Below are positions 9,311-19,896 of a stretch of DNA of 64,000 bases, one piece after another; positions within the stretch are counted from its first letter, which is position 1, and each line of letters opens with the position of its first letter. The translations under genes were made by a program, and so were the position numbers. Below the pieces are notes generated by a model. The model had not been told where the DNA came from and searched no databases. It was given only the letters and a program-made list of their open reading frames with translations. Source of the DNA: Tuctoria greenei (Eukaryota > Streptophyta > Magnoliopsida > Poales > Poaceae); assembly GCA_036927565.1 (NCBI GenBank), contig JAYESD010000009.1:162710929-162774928 (forward strand), given 5' to 3'.

Positions 9311-9915
9311 TGATTTTATTGAATTTGAGGATGTCTAATGAAGGCTCATCGTTAATGAAGTCATTGATCAAAAGGGAGAATTTTCATTACAGTATACATT
9401 CATCTTCCTTGTTTATGTCCAATGCAGAAGTAATGTATTTGTTTTGACTATCAATGTATATAATGAATTCTGATTCGCAAACCCTTGAAACTGCAGGAAC
9501 TATTGTTGACACTAGCATTTGCCATCCCAGTGAGTTTGATTCCTACATGGAATCAAGGTACCTATGCTGGAATCAGGCTGTAAATGCATCAGTGGAATGT
9601 AAATTGTTTGTTTTTCCAGGGGTCAAGCACACCAGCTCACTACCATGTCCTTTACCATGAGAACAATTTCTCTGCTGATGATTTGCAGATGCTCACCAAC
9701 TGTCTGTGCTACAAGTAAGCTCGGTTCTCCATTCACTTACAGACATTTGCTTTCTTATGTGACTGGTTAAGCGAATGTAATTGCAATTGTATAATTTTTT
9801 ATATGATTTCAGTGATTTTATTGAATTTAAGGACGATGTCTCAGTCGGAGCATTAGAGGCTATGGAGGCTCATCACTAATGAAGTCATTGATCGAGAGAA
9901 TTTTCATTACGGTAT
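9311..9915. repeat. Direct repeats bracketing the Argonaute fragment
   Basis: A block beginning GTGATTTTATTGAATTT and ending GAGAATTTTCATTACRGTAT occurs at 9311-9395 and again at 9812-9915. Between them lie the two Argonaute exons. The second copy is longer (it includes GACGATGTCTCAGTCGGAGC). The identity of the repeat is unknown. Confidence 0.65.
9497..9714 (+). pseudogene. Argonaute PIWI-domain fragment, two exons
   Basis: Exon A (9497-9557) follows a CAG acceptor and encodes GTIVDTSICHPSEFDSYMES. Exon B (9620-9714) lies after a TTTTTCCAG acceptor and encodes GSSTPAHYHVLYHENNFSAD then DLQMLTNCLCYK, ending at a GTAAGC donor. These match the end of the PIWI domain of plant Argonautes; ICHPSEFD points to the AGO1/5/18-type clades rather than AGO4. 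The HYHVL motif holds the last catalytic His of the slicer tetrad. The segment that normally joins the two exons (HAGIQ-like) is missing and the intron phases no longer match, so it cannot encode a working protein. It is captured cargo of CACTA-2, on the same strand as the SUMO E2 fragment. Confidence 0.85.
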
Positions 9916-10323
9916 ATAGGATTAGATGATGACAGTTATGATGTGTGTAATTAGTTACATTATAATCAGGATGAACAGTCTTTGTTGTGTAATTAGTATA
10001 CTTGATAACCACGATTGACACTTTGGTAATATTTGATTGGTCAATATAATTCAACGTGTGATCATTTTGACATATGTTCATGAACAGTATGTTGCTGACA
10101 CGGGTAATACGGCTACGAAATCCTGGCTAGCTCCAAATAGTAGACCCTGCTTGTAAACAATTCGCAATGAGCTATAGCAGAGAGCGTCTCGGATAACCAA
10201 CATAAAGGAGACAAGCTTCCATAAAGCTCGTCTCACATAAGTTGATAAATCTGCGACGCGCTACAATATAGGTCGTCTCGGGCGATGAGCGCCAGCAGCA
10301 TCTCCAATGACCCCGTAAAGGTC
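9916..10323. repeat. CACTA-2 interior and right subterminal repeats, first part
   Basis: The first half is plain AT-rich sequence. From about 10170 GAGAC motifs return: AGAGCGTCTCGG, AAGGAGACAAGC, GCTCGTCTCAC, GCGACGCGC, GGTCGTCTCGGG. Gypsy-1 inserts after the GTCTG target duplication at 10324-10328; the repeats resume at 42710. Confidence 0.65.
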
Positions 10324-10328
10324 GTCTG

Positions 10329-11192
10329 TGTCGGTACCCTGCGTACCAGATACCCCTTGGAACTGCGAAGAATGCAAAGGAACTCCAACTATCCGAGTTG
10401 AAGACCTCCGAAGGCCCACGTGTCACACGGTACCGGACCTACCTCCCTTCTATAGTTAGTCCTAGTGCCGCCACGTGTATCGAAAAACCGGAGCTACACT
10501 CCATACATGGGAAAGTACCAGACTAGATACCTGTGTGGCACCCCCGGACCTAACCCCTGATAGAGGAAAGCTCTGGAACCGACATGTGTACAACAGCACC
10601 GGACCTACTCGTCTAAGATGGTAAGCTCCGGAGCTGCCACGCGTCCAACCGCCAGACCTTCAACCTCAACAGGCAGATTTGTGGACCTCCAACGGCTCGA
10701 ACCTTCAAAGAACTTTAAGAACTTCAAGACCTGATTATGTGTCATTAATGCTATCTTAGTGACACACAATCAGAGGACCCTTAATACCAGTAACGCCACT
10801 ATCAAGGCGCATTACCATGCTATTAAGGGTAATTAAGTACATTAATTGTGTATTAAGGATCAGTAACCGCCAGGGCCACTTGTCAAGCCAGGATAACGAT
10901 GTAACGACCAGTCCTTGTACTATAAAAGGACTGGCCGAACATTATACAGGGACACACTTCCAGACACACTTCCAGTCACTCTGGTCTTGGTTACACAAGT
11001 GCTCAGACGCTCAATACAGCAACAACACACACCCGTGGAGTAGGGTATTATGCTCAGGCGGCCCGAACCACGTAAATCCCCCTGTTAAATTGCCATCTTG
11101 TTTTGAATCTCTGCGTGCCCACAACAGAACTAAGAAACTCTGCGGTCTACTAACAGTAGTGCCGGGAGAATTGCCGGAATCACCCTTTGACG
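10329..11192 (+). repeat. Gypsy-1 5' LTR (864 bp)
   Basis: Starts TGTCGGTACCCTGCG; the 3' end is TTTGACG where the other LTR has TCTGACA, so the terminal CA is mutated. A TATA box (TATAAAAGG) lies at 10921-10929. The body is rich in short CCGGACCTA and AGCTCCGG blocks. Confidence 0.9.
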
Positions 11193-11215
11193 ATTGACGC
11201 GCCAGTTGGGGGCGC
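11193..11215 (+). promoter_or_regulatory. Gypsy-1 primer binding site region
   Basis: Sequence after the LTR includes GACGCGCCAGTTGGGGG; the same place in Gypsy-2 reads GGTGCGCCAGGTAGGGG. The shared GCGCCAG(G/T)T(A/T)GGGG core marks the primer site. I do not assign the tRNA. Confidence 0.6.
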
Positions 11216-11228
11216 CCGAGATTCAAAG

Positions 11229-13643
11229 ATGGTGAATTCTGCTGCTGGATCATCCAACGGAAACCATGCTGTGCAACCTGCCGGAGGCAATCCCTCCAAC
11301 ATGCAGCAGCCAGCAGGTGTTGTAGCTCCAGCAGGAGTCATGCCACCGCCGCCACCATGCGCTGTGGCGAATCAAGTTGGACGTCGAGACGGGGTATCCA
11401 CATCGATCACTGCATCGGCGAACAACAACCCCGAACACGCGCTTAATGCTACACGTTCTCTTGTCCAATGTCCACCGCCTCCAAGAGCACCCCAGGGTGC
11501 GATGGAGCAGTGGAGAGCTGATGTGGAACATCTGGTTGCAGTAGCAGCCGATGGCATCAGCAATCAATGTCCTCCCCCCTTGGGGCGGGCCCCATCAAAG
11601 TAGCGGACCTTGTCGGGTAGACTTGGTCCACATGCTTCGCAGCACAGGAGGTGTGCTGCATCTCAACAGGCGATGTCGATGCCTTCCAGGGCACGACGTA
11701 CTCATACGATAATGGGGCTTTCGACTCATGACCTCCGGGCGGAGCTCGATCGTCGTTACTATCAACAGGACGGTCACATCCACATTGAGTGTGCTCACGA
11801 GAGGATAGAGGCTCGGGATAGTCCTGCTCCTGAGGGAGTAGGAGGAGGTTGTTCTGCCTTGGCCATGCACCTACACATGGTCAGATGGCCACAGAAGTTC
11901 CGGTCTCACCTGCTGGAGAAATTTGACGGGATTGTCAACCCCGCCAAATTTCTCCAAATCTACTCCACCGCTATCCTTGCGGCTGGGGGCAATGAGGCCG
12001 TGATGGCCAATTATTTCCCCGTGGCTTTGACTGGGACCGCCAGGTCTTGGTTAATGAGCCTTCTGCCTGACTCCATCAACAGTTGGGCGGAGTTGTGCCA
12101 ATAGTTCACCGCCAATTTCGGGAGCTCATACACCTGACCAGGCACAGAACTGGATCTTTGTGCTGTCAAGCAAAAAGGGGGAGAGTCCCTACAATCTTTC
12201 ATCCAGAGGTTCTCCCAGGTACGAAATAACATTCCTTCTATCTCAAGCGCTTCTGTTATTGTAGCATTCAGACAAGGCGTTCGAGACAAGAAAATGTTTT
12301 AGAAGCTGGCGACCAAGGAAGTCACCAGCGTCACGTAACTCTTCAGCTTGGCAGACAAGTGTGCCAAGGCTGCGGAGGGCCGTGAAATGCATTCCCAACC
12401 ACCTCCAGAGGTCAACAAAAAGTCCTCCAAGGGTGAAGCCACTACCTCCAGGAGTGGCAAGAAGAAGAAAAAGTCCAACGACAAGAAGAAGCCGTCGGTC
12501 GGCACACCTACTGCTCCTACTGCAGCAGCTCCATGTGGCTGGGGGCCACGCCCCGAGAAACGACCTTGGCCGTCATCTAAAGATGGTGGCAACTTTAAGA
12601 TGTGGTGTCCCATACACAAGACTGACAACCACAATATGGAAAACTGCTGAGAGGTCCAGAACCTCGCCGAGAGCTACAATAAGCGCCGGGAAGAAGCTCC
12701 TTTCCGTCAAAGGGAAGAAAAACAAAAAGTCGACGAAGCTCCGGCTGAAGAGGAGTTAGGCTTTCAGGACCCCAAAAAGGTCCTGAAGGCTGTTTACACC
12801 TCTGTTGACAGCGACTCCGACGTCTCCGACAACGAGCGCCGGAAGACCATGAACACCATCTTTGGTGGTTCGTGGGACACTACTTCTCGCCGTGTCGTCA
12901 AGACAATGCGGCGGGACATGGCCTCGGTAGCTCCAACCAGTAGGGCAGAGCCTCGTCGGAAGTGGATGGATATTGCCATCACCTTCGATGCTTCAGACTG
13001 CCCTCGAAATATGATCGGAGGCGGCCAACTTCCACTGATGGTATCTCCGACCATCAATAATATCCAGCTCCACCACGTAATGGTGTACGGAGGTTCGGGG
13101 CTGAACCTCATAAGCTTCAAAGCCTTTGTCAAGCTTCAGCTGCAACCTTCAGATTTTCGCCCCTCCCGACCTTTCTCCGGAGTAGGTCCAGGGGCCATAA
13201 CTCCACTCGGTGCCATTACCCTCCCAGTGACCTTCGGAACTCGGGAGAATTACAGGACTAATAAGTTGGTCTTCGACGTGGCGCAGATCAACTTACCATT
13301 CAACGCCATCTTAGGCAGGCCAGCTTTGTACAAATTCATGGCTGCTGCTCATTATGGTTGCCTAGTGTTGAAGATGCCAACACCCTCAGGCATTCTTCGG
13401 ATCCGCAGAGATCGCACCACCGTAGTTACTGCTTTGGAAGAACTCCACACGCTTGCTACAACGCAGGAGGAAGAATCCGGAAAGGAGCAAGCCCTGAAGC
13501 CCCCGAGGATTCGTCATCGAGGCACAACCTCTGCACCTCGTGTGCAACCAAGCGGCGACACCGACATTTCTGTCAAAGTCGTCCAAATTGGTTTCGACGC
13601 TGCTCAGACCACTTGTATATCGGGAGGTCTGAACAACAAATAG
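11229..13643 (+). pseudogene. Gypsy-1 gag-protease, degenerate
   Basis: ATG at 11229 (MVNSAAGSSNGNHA). The first part is Pro/Ala-rich. The capsid-like retrotransposon gag region (about 11880-12300) includes MVRWPQKFRSHLLEKFDG and SWAELCQ. A Lys/Ser-rich region follows, then the aspartic protease-like part (about 12980-13360). The usual D-S/T-G active site is not clean here: VMVYGGSGLNLIS carries Gly where Asp is expected. In-frame stops at 12102 (CAA or CAG to TAG) and 12134 and frame changes near 12300, 12650 and 12850 break it. The frame ends at NNK followed by TAG (13641-13643), also present in Gypsy-2. Confidence 0.8.
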
Positions 13644-16600
13644 GAACTCGCGCTCATCACTTTCCTCTGGGCTAATGTCGACGTGTTTGCCTGGCAACCG
13701 TCACAAATGCCTGGGATCCATAGGGAACTGATTGAGCACAATGTGAATATTTATCCCGACGCTCAGCCTGTACATCAGAAGCCTCAAAAGCAATCAGTAG
13801 AGCGACAAAACTTCATACATCAAGAAGTGAAGAAGTTGCTCGAAGCTGGATTCATCCGGGAAGTCTTCCACCAAAAATGGCTGGCAAACCCAGTCGTTGT
13901 ACCCTAGGCCATCAGGAAGCTTCGGATGTGTATCGACTACATAACACTGAATAAGGCATGCCCAAAGGATCCATTTCCACTACCTAGAATAGACCAGATA
14001 GTGGATTCCACCTCCAGCTGTGAATTACTGTGTTTCCTAGACGCATATTATGGGTATCATCAAATTAGAATGTCTAGGGAAGATGAAGAACATACCGCCT
14101 TCATCACAGTAGATGGATTATATTGTTACACTGCCATGCAATTCGGTCTCAAAAACGCCACTTCAATGTTTGTGCGAGCTATGTACAAAACATTTGGAGA
14201 GCTCATCAGAGACATAGTGGAAGTGTACGTCGATGACATAGTCATCAAGATCAAGAATAAGGAGTCATTTCATGACACCTTGCAAGCTTTCTTCAACAAG
14301 TTGCAAATCACACGCACAAAGCTGAACACAGACAAGTGTGTCTTCGGGGTTAGCTCCGAAAAGTTTCTTGGATTCTTGGTGAACCACTGAGGAATAGAGG
14401 CGAATCCGGCGAAGATTAAAGCTATTGAAGACATGTGGCCACCAGCCTGCATCAAGGATGTCCAGAAGTTAACTGGGTGTCTAGCTGCCCTCAGCTGGTT
14501 CATCTCAAGACTGGCAGAACAGGCACTACCATTCTTCAAATTATTGAGGAAGTCTGGGCCATTCCAATGGTTTGAAGAAGCAGAAAAGTCATTCCAAGAG
14601 TTGAAGCAGCTCCTCACCACTCTACCAACTTTGGTAGCTCCAAACCCTGGTGAGCCACTTTTGCTTTACATTTCAGCAACTGAAGAAGTTGTTAGCATGG
14701 TTTTGGTTGCGGAAAGAGCAGAACCATCTCCAGTTCAGGAATCCAGACCCCTCCGGGAAGGTCCGGAGTTACTTGAAGGTGAGTCTGGGTCCCAGCCCCC
14801 AGACCCAAATCCTCGAGGTGAGATGCCAGAGGATATTTCTCCTTCAAATGAAGGAGTTATTGTTGCTGGACAAGAAGATCCGGATCCTTCCAGGAAGGTC
14901 TGGGTCACTTCAGAAGAAGCTCCGAGTTCCTCTAGCAAGAACCTGGAGGTCCACGAAGAAGGTTCGGACCCCTTCAGGAGGGTCCGGGTCGATGAAGAGG
15001 AAGCTCCGCGCCCCTCTAGGAGGGTCCGGATGGTCCAGCGCCCAGTGTATTTCATCAGTGAAGTACTCCATGACGCTAAGACTCAATACCTAGAGGTGCA
15101 TAAGTTGCTCTACACAGCTCTTATCGCCTCTATGAAGTTCGTCACTACTTCCAAGCTCACAAGATTTCAGTGGTAACCTCTTATCCACTGCGTGCAATCT
15201 TGTATAATTCCAACTCTACTGGAACATTGCAAAGTGGACAGTGGAATTGGCCGAGTTCGATCTTGAATTCATACCAAGACAAGCGATCAAGAGTCAAGCA
15301 ATGGCAGACTTTTTGTCGGAATGGACCCCCACTCCGTGAAATCTTGGGGGCCCTAGTGAGCAGAAATCGGAACCTAAGGCTCCGGTCTTCACTGAGCCTC
15401 CCTAGACTCTCTACTTCGACGGCTCCATGCAGAAGCAAGGGGCCAGAGCTGGAATCCTTCTCCTCGCTCCAACCGGGGAGAAGGTCAAATACATGGTTCA
15501 CCTTGACTTCAAGGCAACCAACAACATGGCGGAGTATGAAGCACTAATCTATGGGCTCAAGGTGGCACTATCATATAGTGTCAAGCAGCTGTTGGTAAAG
15601 GGTGATTCGCAGCTCGTTATAAAACAAGTCAAAGGTGAATGCTGCTACAACAACCCTCAACTAGCTACATATCTATTTGAAGTCCAGAAGCTTCAGAAGG
15701 ACTTTGAAGTCCTATATCTTTGCCATGTCCAGCGTCTCAACAACGTTGAAGCTGACGAACTCTCAACGAAAGCGTCAACGAGAGCCCCTGCTCCCGACAG
15801 GACCTTCGTCTGGAGATTGTCTAGACCAATAGCTCAGCCTGCCGAACTGAGCAAAGGGGGCGAGACCAGAACCTCGAAGCTAGCGGTCCCGATGGCCCTA
15901 TTACCGTGCGTCCATCAAGGGTCGTAGGTGCTGCAGGAAGCTCCAAGCAACCCAACACGCAAGACTCAGATGCTCAAGTTAGCTCCGATGCATGGATCTC
16001 AGAGATCCGGAGCTACTTGAAAGACAACATTCTTCCTAAAGACAATGTATCTGCTGACCGGATAGTTAGATTGGCTAAAAGATACACACTGGTAGAAGGG
16101 GATCTCTACCGGCGTGGTGCCAACGGCATCCTAATGCGGTGCATTACAAGGGAAAAAGGCCGCGATCTCCTCGTGGAAATCCATGGAGGCGAGTGTGGGA
16201 ACCACGCGTCTTCCCGCACGTTGGTCGGTAAAGCCTTCCGGCATGGTTTTTACTGGCCTACAGCACTCCAGAATGCAACTGAGCTAGTGAAAAAATGTGA
16301 AGCATGCCAGTTCCATGTGAAGCAAGTTCACACACCAGCTCAACCTCTACCAATGATACCTTCGACATGGCCATTCGCCGTGTGGGGTATGGATATCTTG
16401 GGACCTTTCCCAAGAGCCATTGGAGGTTACAAGTTCATGTATGTCGCCATCGACAAGTTCACCAAGTGGTCGGAAGCAACTACAATTGTGGCAATAAACA
16501 AACAATCAGCTATCAATTTCTTGCAGCCCATAGTATGCAGATTTGGAGTCCCAAACAAGATCATAACTGACAACGGGACCCAATTCACAAGCTCTGCATT

Positions 16601-16990
16601 CCAAGGATATTGCGAAGACCTCGGCATTCAAGTCAGCTACACTTCCGTAGCTCATCCAGCAAGCAATGGCCAAGCTGAGAGAGCAAATGCAGAAATCCTA
16701 AAAGGACTCAAGACGCACACATATGAGCACCTGAAAAAACATGGAGCCAACTGGATTTAAGAGCGCTCCAACGCTATCACCAAAGGCATGTGCATAACTG
16801 ACAGCTCGAGGAAGGCGATCTGGTGCTACGGAGAATACAAACTCAAGAAGGGTTAAACAAAATCTCCCCTAGCTGGGAAGGACCTTCCGAGTGATCAAAG
16901 TATCCCGTCTCGGTTGCGTTCGCTTGGTAACCGAGGATGGGACATCGCTCTGTAATCCTTGGAACATTGAGCACCCCCGTAAGTTCTACG
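13644..16990 (+). pseudogene. Gypsy-1 pol: reverse transcriptase, RNase H, integrase, degenerate
   Basis: The RT region (13644-14700) keeps FLDAYYGYHQI, GLKNATSMFV and YVDDIVIK. An unusual insert with repeated CCCTCCGGGAGGGTCC-like palindromes follows (14740-15030), then the RNase H part (15036-15780) with PVYFISEVLHDAKTQYLEV and YMVHLDFKATNNMAEYEALI. The integrase (15906-16760) shows CEACQ, MDILGPFP, ITDNGTQF and NGQAERANAEIL. After ANWI a stop is followed by a junction that lacks about 230 bases present in Gypsy-2, removing the integrase C-terminal part. Stops near 13905, 14390 and 15175 and several frameshifts show a dead copy. Confidence 0.85.
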
Positions 16991-18190
16991 CTTAATATCA
17001 CGGAGGTGAGTCTGTAATTACGTATGATGTATGTTATAGCGTCATTGTACAGAGTCGGGTAGCTCCTCCGGGAGGACAGCCGGACCTTTCCCAGAAGGTC
17101 CGCAAAGTTCAAGCAACACTTGACACAGTCTCAGAACTAAAAGTATAGCTAGTTACCCTGGGTTAAACAATAAACGCAACACACTTAGCCTGGTTCCATA
17201 CCCTAAGAGTGTGCTTGTTTCCCGTGTACCCTGGACCTATAATGAAAGACATCATTATGTGAAAACAGACTCCACGTGCATTTATTTTGTACATGCTCAA
17301 TCTTTTTTATTTTTCTCTTTCTTGTCTATAACAAAGTTTTGAAATTCTCAAGAAACTTTAGCTCGAACAATTCATGTATAATTCAAGTTGCATTGTTAAT
17401 TCTTTCGGGTCTTAACATTGTTGAATGGCCTACTCGCCTGAACGCCAAGAAAATCTAGGTTCGGAGTGTGCTATCGACTTAGCCTGGTCCTGCACCCTAA
17501 GTACGCCACTCTAGCTACACCCCGACAGGCCTTAGTAAGGTGAGTCCAGAAAACGATCGGACCTGAAGAAAACAAGCAAGTGCACTTGATCGTATATAGA
17601 ATTGCTGTCGACCTAAAAATTTCTTCCAAGAGTAGTAAGCCGCAAAAGAGTTATAGATAAGAAATGGATTTTACTATTTTTCTTGACTTCTCTGTGCAGG
17701 AAAAATAAAAATATCATGATGATGGTGGATCAAAGCTTCGACATCCCCTAAGGTGGCCCGTTGTCAATGTTTTAAACATTGATAGTAGGCATCGCTGGAG
17801 CTACCCAGTTCCGACAAATCCAAGGGACTAGCCGTCAACATGAAGAAAAGATGGTGGGAGGACACCCCAATGGGGTCTGCTGTTGACACTCCGCGTGTTG
17901 ACAAGGGTCACTGCCGGAGCTACTAAGCTCCGACAACCTCAGGGGGCCCCTGCTGTCAACGACTTCAGACCTATATTCTACAAGTTCGAAGCACTCAAGT
18001 CTTCAACAAAATGCTACATCCTTTTGGTACATGCTCGCAATCAAATTGTGTACATCTACCAGGGGGCCAAGTGAGACAAAGGTTGAAGACAAAAAATGAA
18101 ATTCATAAATTTCTTGGATTTCATTCATCTGAAGATAAGAGAGTACAAAATTGGAGAAAATAAGAGAAGATACAAGTGGGGGTTACAAGG
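16991..18190. other. Gypsy-1 noncoding region between pol and antisense ORF
   Basis: Aligns along its length with 62137-63312 of Gypsy-2, including TGAAAACAGACTC, CTTAGCCTGGTCC and GGACCTATAATGAAAG. It contains repeated GGAGCTAC(T)AAGCTCCGACAA near-palindromes. No coding sequence is supported. Confidence 0.6.
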
Positions 18191-18198
18191 AGAAAGTA

Positions 18199-19893
18199 CT
18201 AAGTCCTATGGAAGAACGAGGCAACCATCTGGGCAACCTCTGACACGCTGGCCTTGGTGGCATCTCCCTCTCCGTCGATGGAACCTTCAAGCACCGGATC
18301 TAGTGGGAAATGAGGATCCCGGCTTGTGTAGCACATCAGCATGTATTCTGCGATGTTCTGCACAAGGGATTTTCCTTCAATCTCAAATTGATCCGCGATG
18401 ACATCGCCTATCTTGTTGAGTTTGTTGCCAGTCGAGCTCAACGCCTTCAGCGCATGGTCCACCTCCGGCCTCGGATCATCTGAATGCACGGGACTAAAGC
18501 CCAGCGGCGTCAGCGTGTCATTGGCTTTGCCCAAGAAGTCTCATACTTGTTGGGACTCTGCAGCCCTTGAGCCTCGCATCTCTTCCAAGGACCTCTTGGT
18601 TGCAGCAAGCTTCGAACCCTCTTGGGCAAGGCGCTCGACCTCTTTGGCGTGCTGCTGAATCCTTTTAGCAACTTGCCTTTCGAGGTTGGCAAGCTCCTCT
18701 TCCCGGACGTGGATCTTGTTCTGGCGATCAACCAGGTCTTTCTCCTGGCCCCACACCTTCTTCTCCCTGGCAATCACTTTGGCCTCCCTTTTGGTATGGT
18801 CCCGTCCCCGCTGCCAGGCCTTCTCCTCCTCGCTCTTGCAGCGCTCCTCCAACTTTTGGGTGCACTCCGCAAGAATCTTGTCACCTAGAGCCAACCTCTG
18901 TACAAGCTCCTCCTCCCTCTTCACGAGGTCGTCCCTCAGCTCCAGGAGTTTTTGCTCTTCATCTTCGAGCTTTTTCTCCCGCTCCTCAAGAGCATCCCGA
19001 CGCTTGAGGCTGTCGTGAATGGCACTGAGCTTCTCCCGGCAATCATTCGCTACTTCATTAGCAGTCACGGCTTGTTCGTGTATAGCCCGGGACTGATTGT
19101 CGAGGGATCACACAATGCTTTCCCTCTCGTCCAACAGCTGGCCCCAGTACTCCATCTGGGCATTCTCCCTCTTGACCCATTCCTTGTCGTCGGCCAGTCT
19201 TATCTGCGCCAGCTTGGTCTAGAATTGGAGCTGGTTGCGCCACCTCCTAAGGGTTTGGCGCTCCTCCTCGAGGGCATTGCTGTCGTGATAAAAGGCTATC
19301 TGGACCTGACGAAGACTGGAGCAAGCGTCGTCGATGGATAACGACAGGGGGATCAGCTCCAGACCTACCGGGGTCCTCTCTGCTGACTCCAGCGGGTTCT
19401 CCATAACAAAAATTGGGTCCCACTCTACGAGAGTGGTCCCCTGAGCTTCCACGGCACTAGGGCCGCCCTCTGGGATAGCCTCGGTCACCGCCGAGAAAGG
19501 TCCTGCAACGGAAGCTTCTACCTCTGGAGTTGGCTTTGAAGGTCCCACCGCCAGGTCATCAGCAACTGGTCCCTCAGGTCGAGGATCGGCCGCTTCGTCT
19601 TGCCACCCTGGCTCAGGCACGGGCACCTCCGGAACTGCCACCTCCGGGGCAGGCATTGAAGATTCGGCCGGAGCCGAAGCCACTTCCGGCTCTGGCACTG
19701 GCACCTCCTCCACCGCCGGTTCAGGCATCGGTGCTTCGACCTCCACCAGTTCGGGCGCCAGCACCTCCACGACAACCGGCTCTAGCGTTGGAACTTCATC
19801 AACCACCGGCTCAACCGTCGGGGCTTCAGTAACATCTGGCTCTAAGGACGGAACTGCAGCTACCTCTGGCTCTAAAGCCGAAGCATCTGTCAT
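18199..19893 (-). pseudogene. Gypsy-1 antisense ORF, C-terminal half
   Basis: Read on minus from the Sirevirus insertion, the frame first encodes a Pro/Glu/Val repeat domain (VPTLEPVVVEVLAPELVEVE and similar, 19850-19560). A long heptad-rich coiled coil follows (19070-18540; ALEEREKKLEDEEQKLLELR). The end is VAQMVASFFHRT with a stop at 18199. Frame changes near 19080 and 18540 break it. The N-terminal half is at 39615-41310 beyond the Sirevirus. Together they form the additional antisense ORF of Tat-type gypsy elements, sometimes annotated as a putative gypsy-type transposon protein. Its function is unknown. Confidence 0.75.
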
Positions 19894-19896
19894 TGC

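Noticed and set aside
9860..10081. Minus-strand 73-aa frame
   Set aside because: AT-rich, Asn/Thr/His-rich, no homology recognised; lies in CACTA-2 filler next to the direct repeat.
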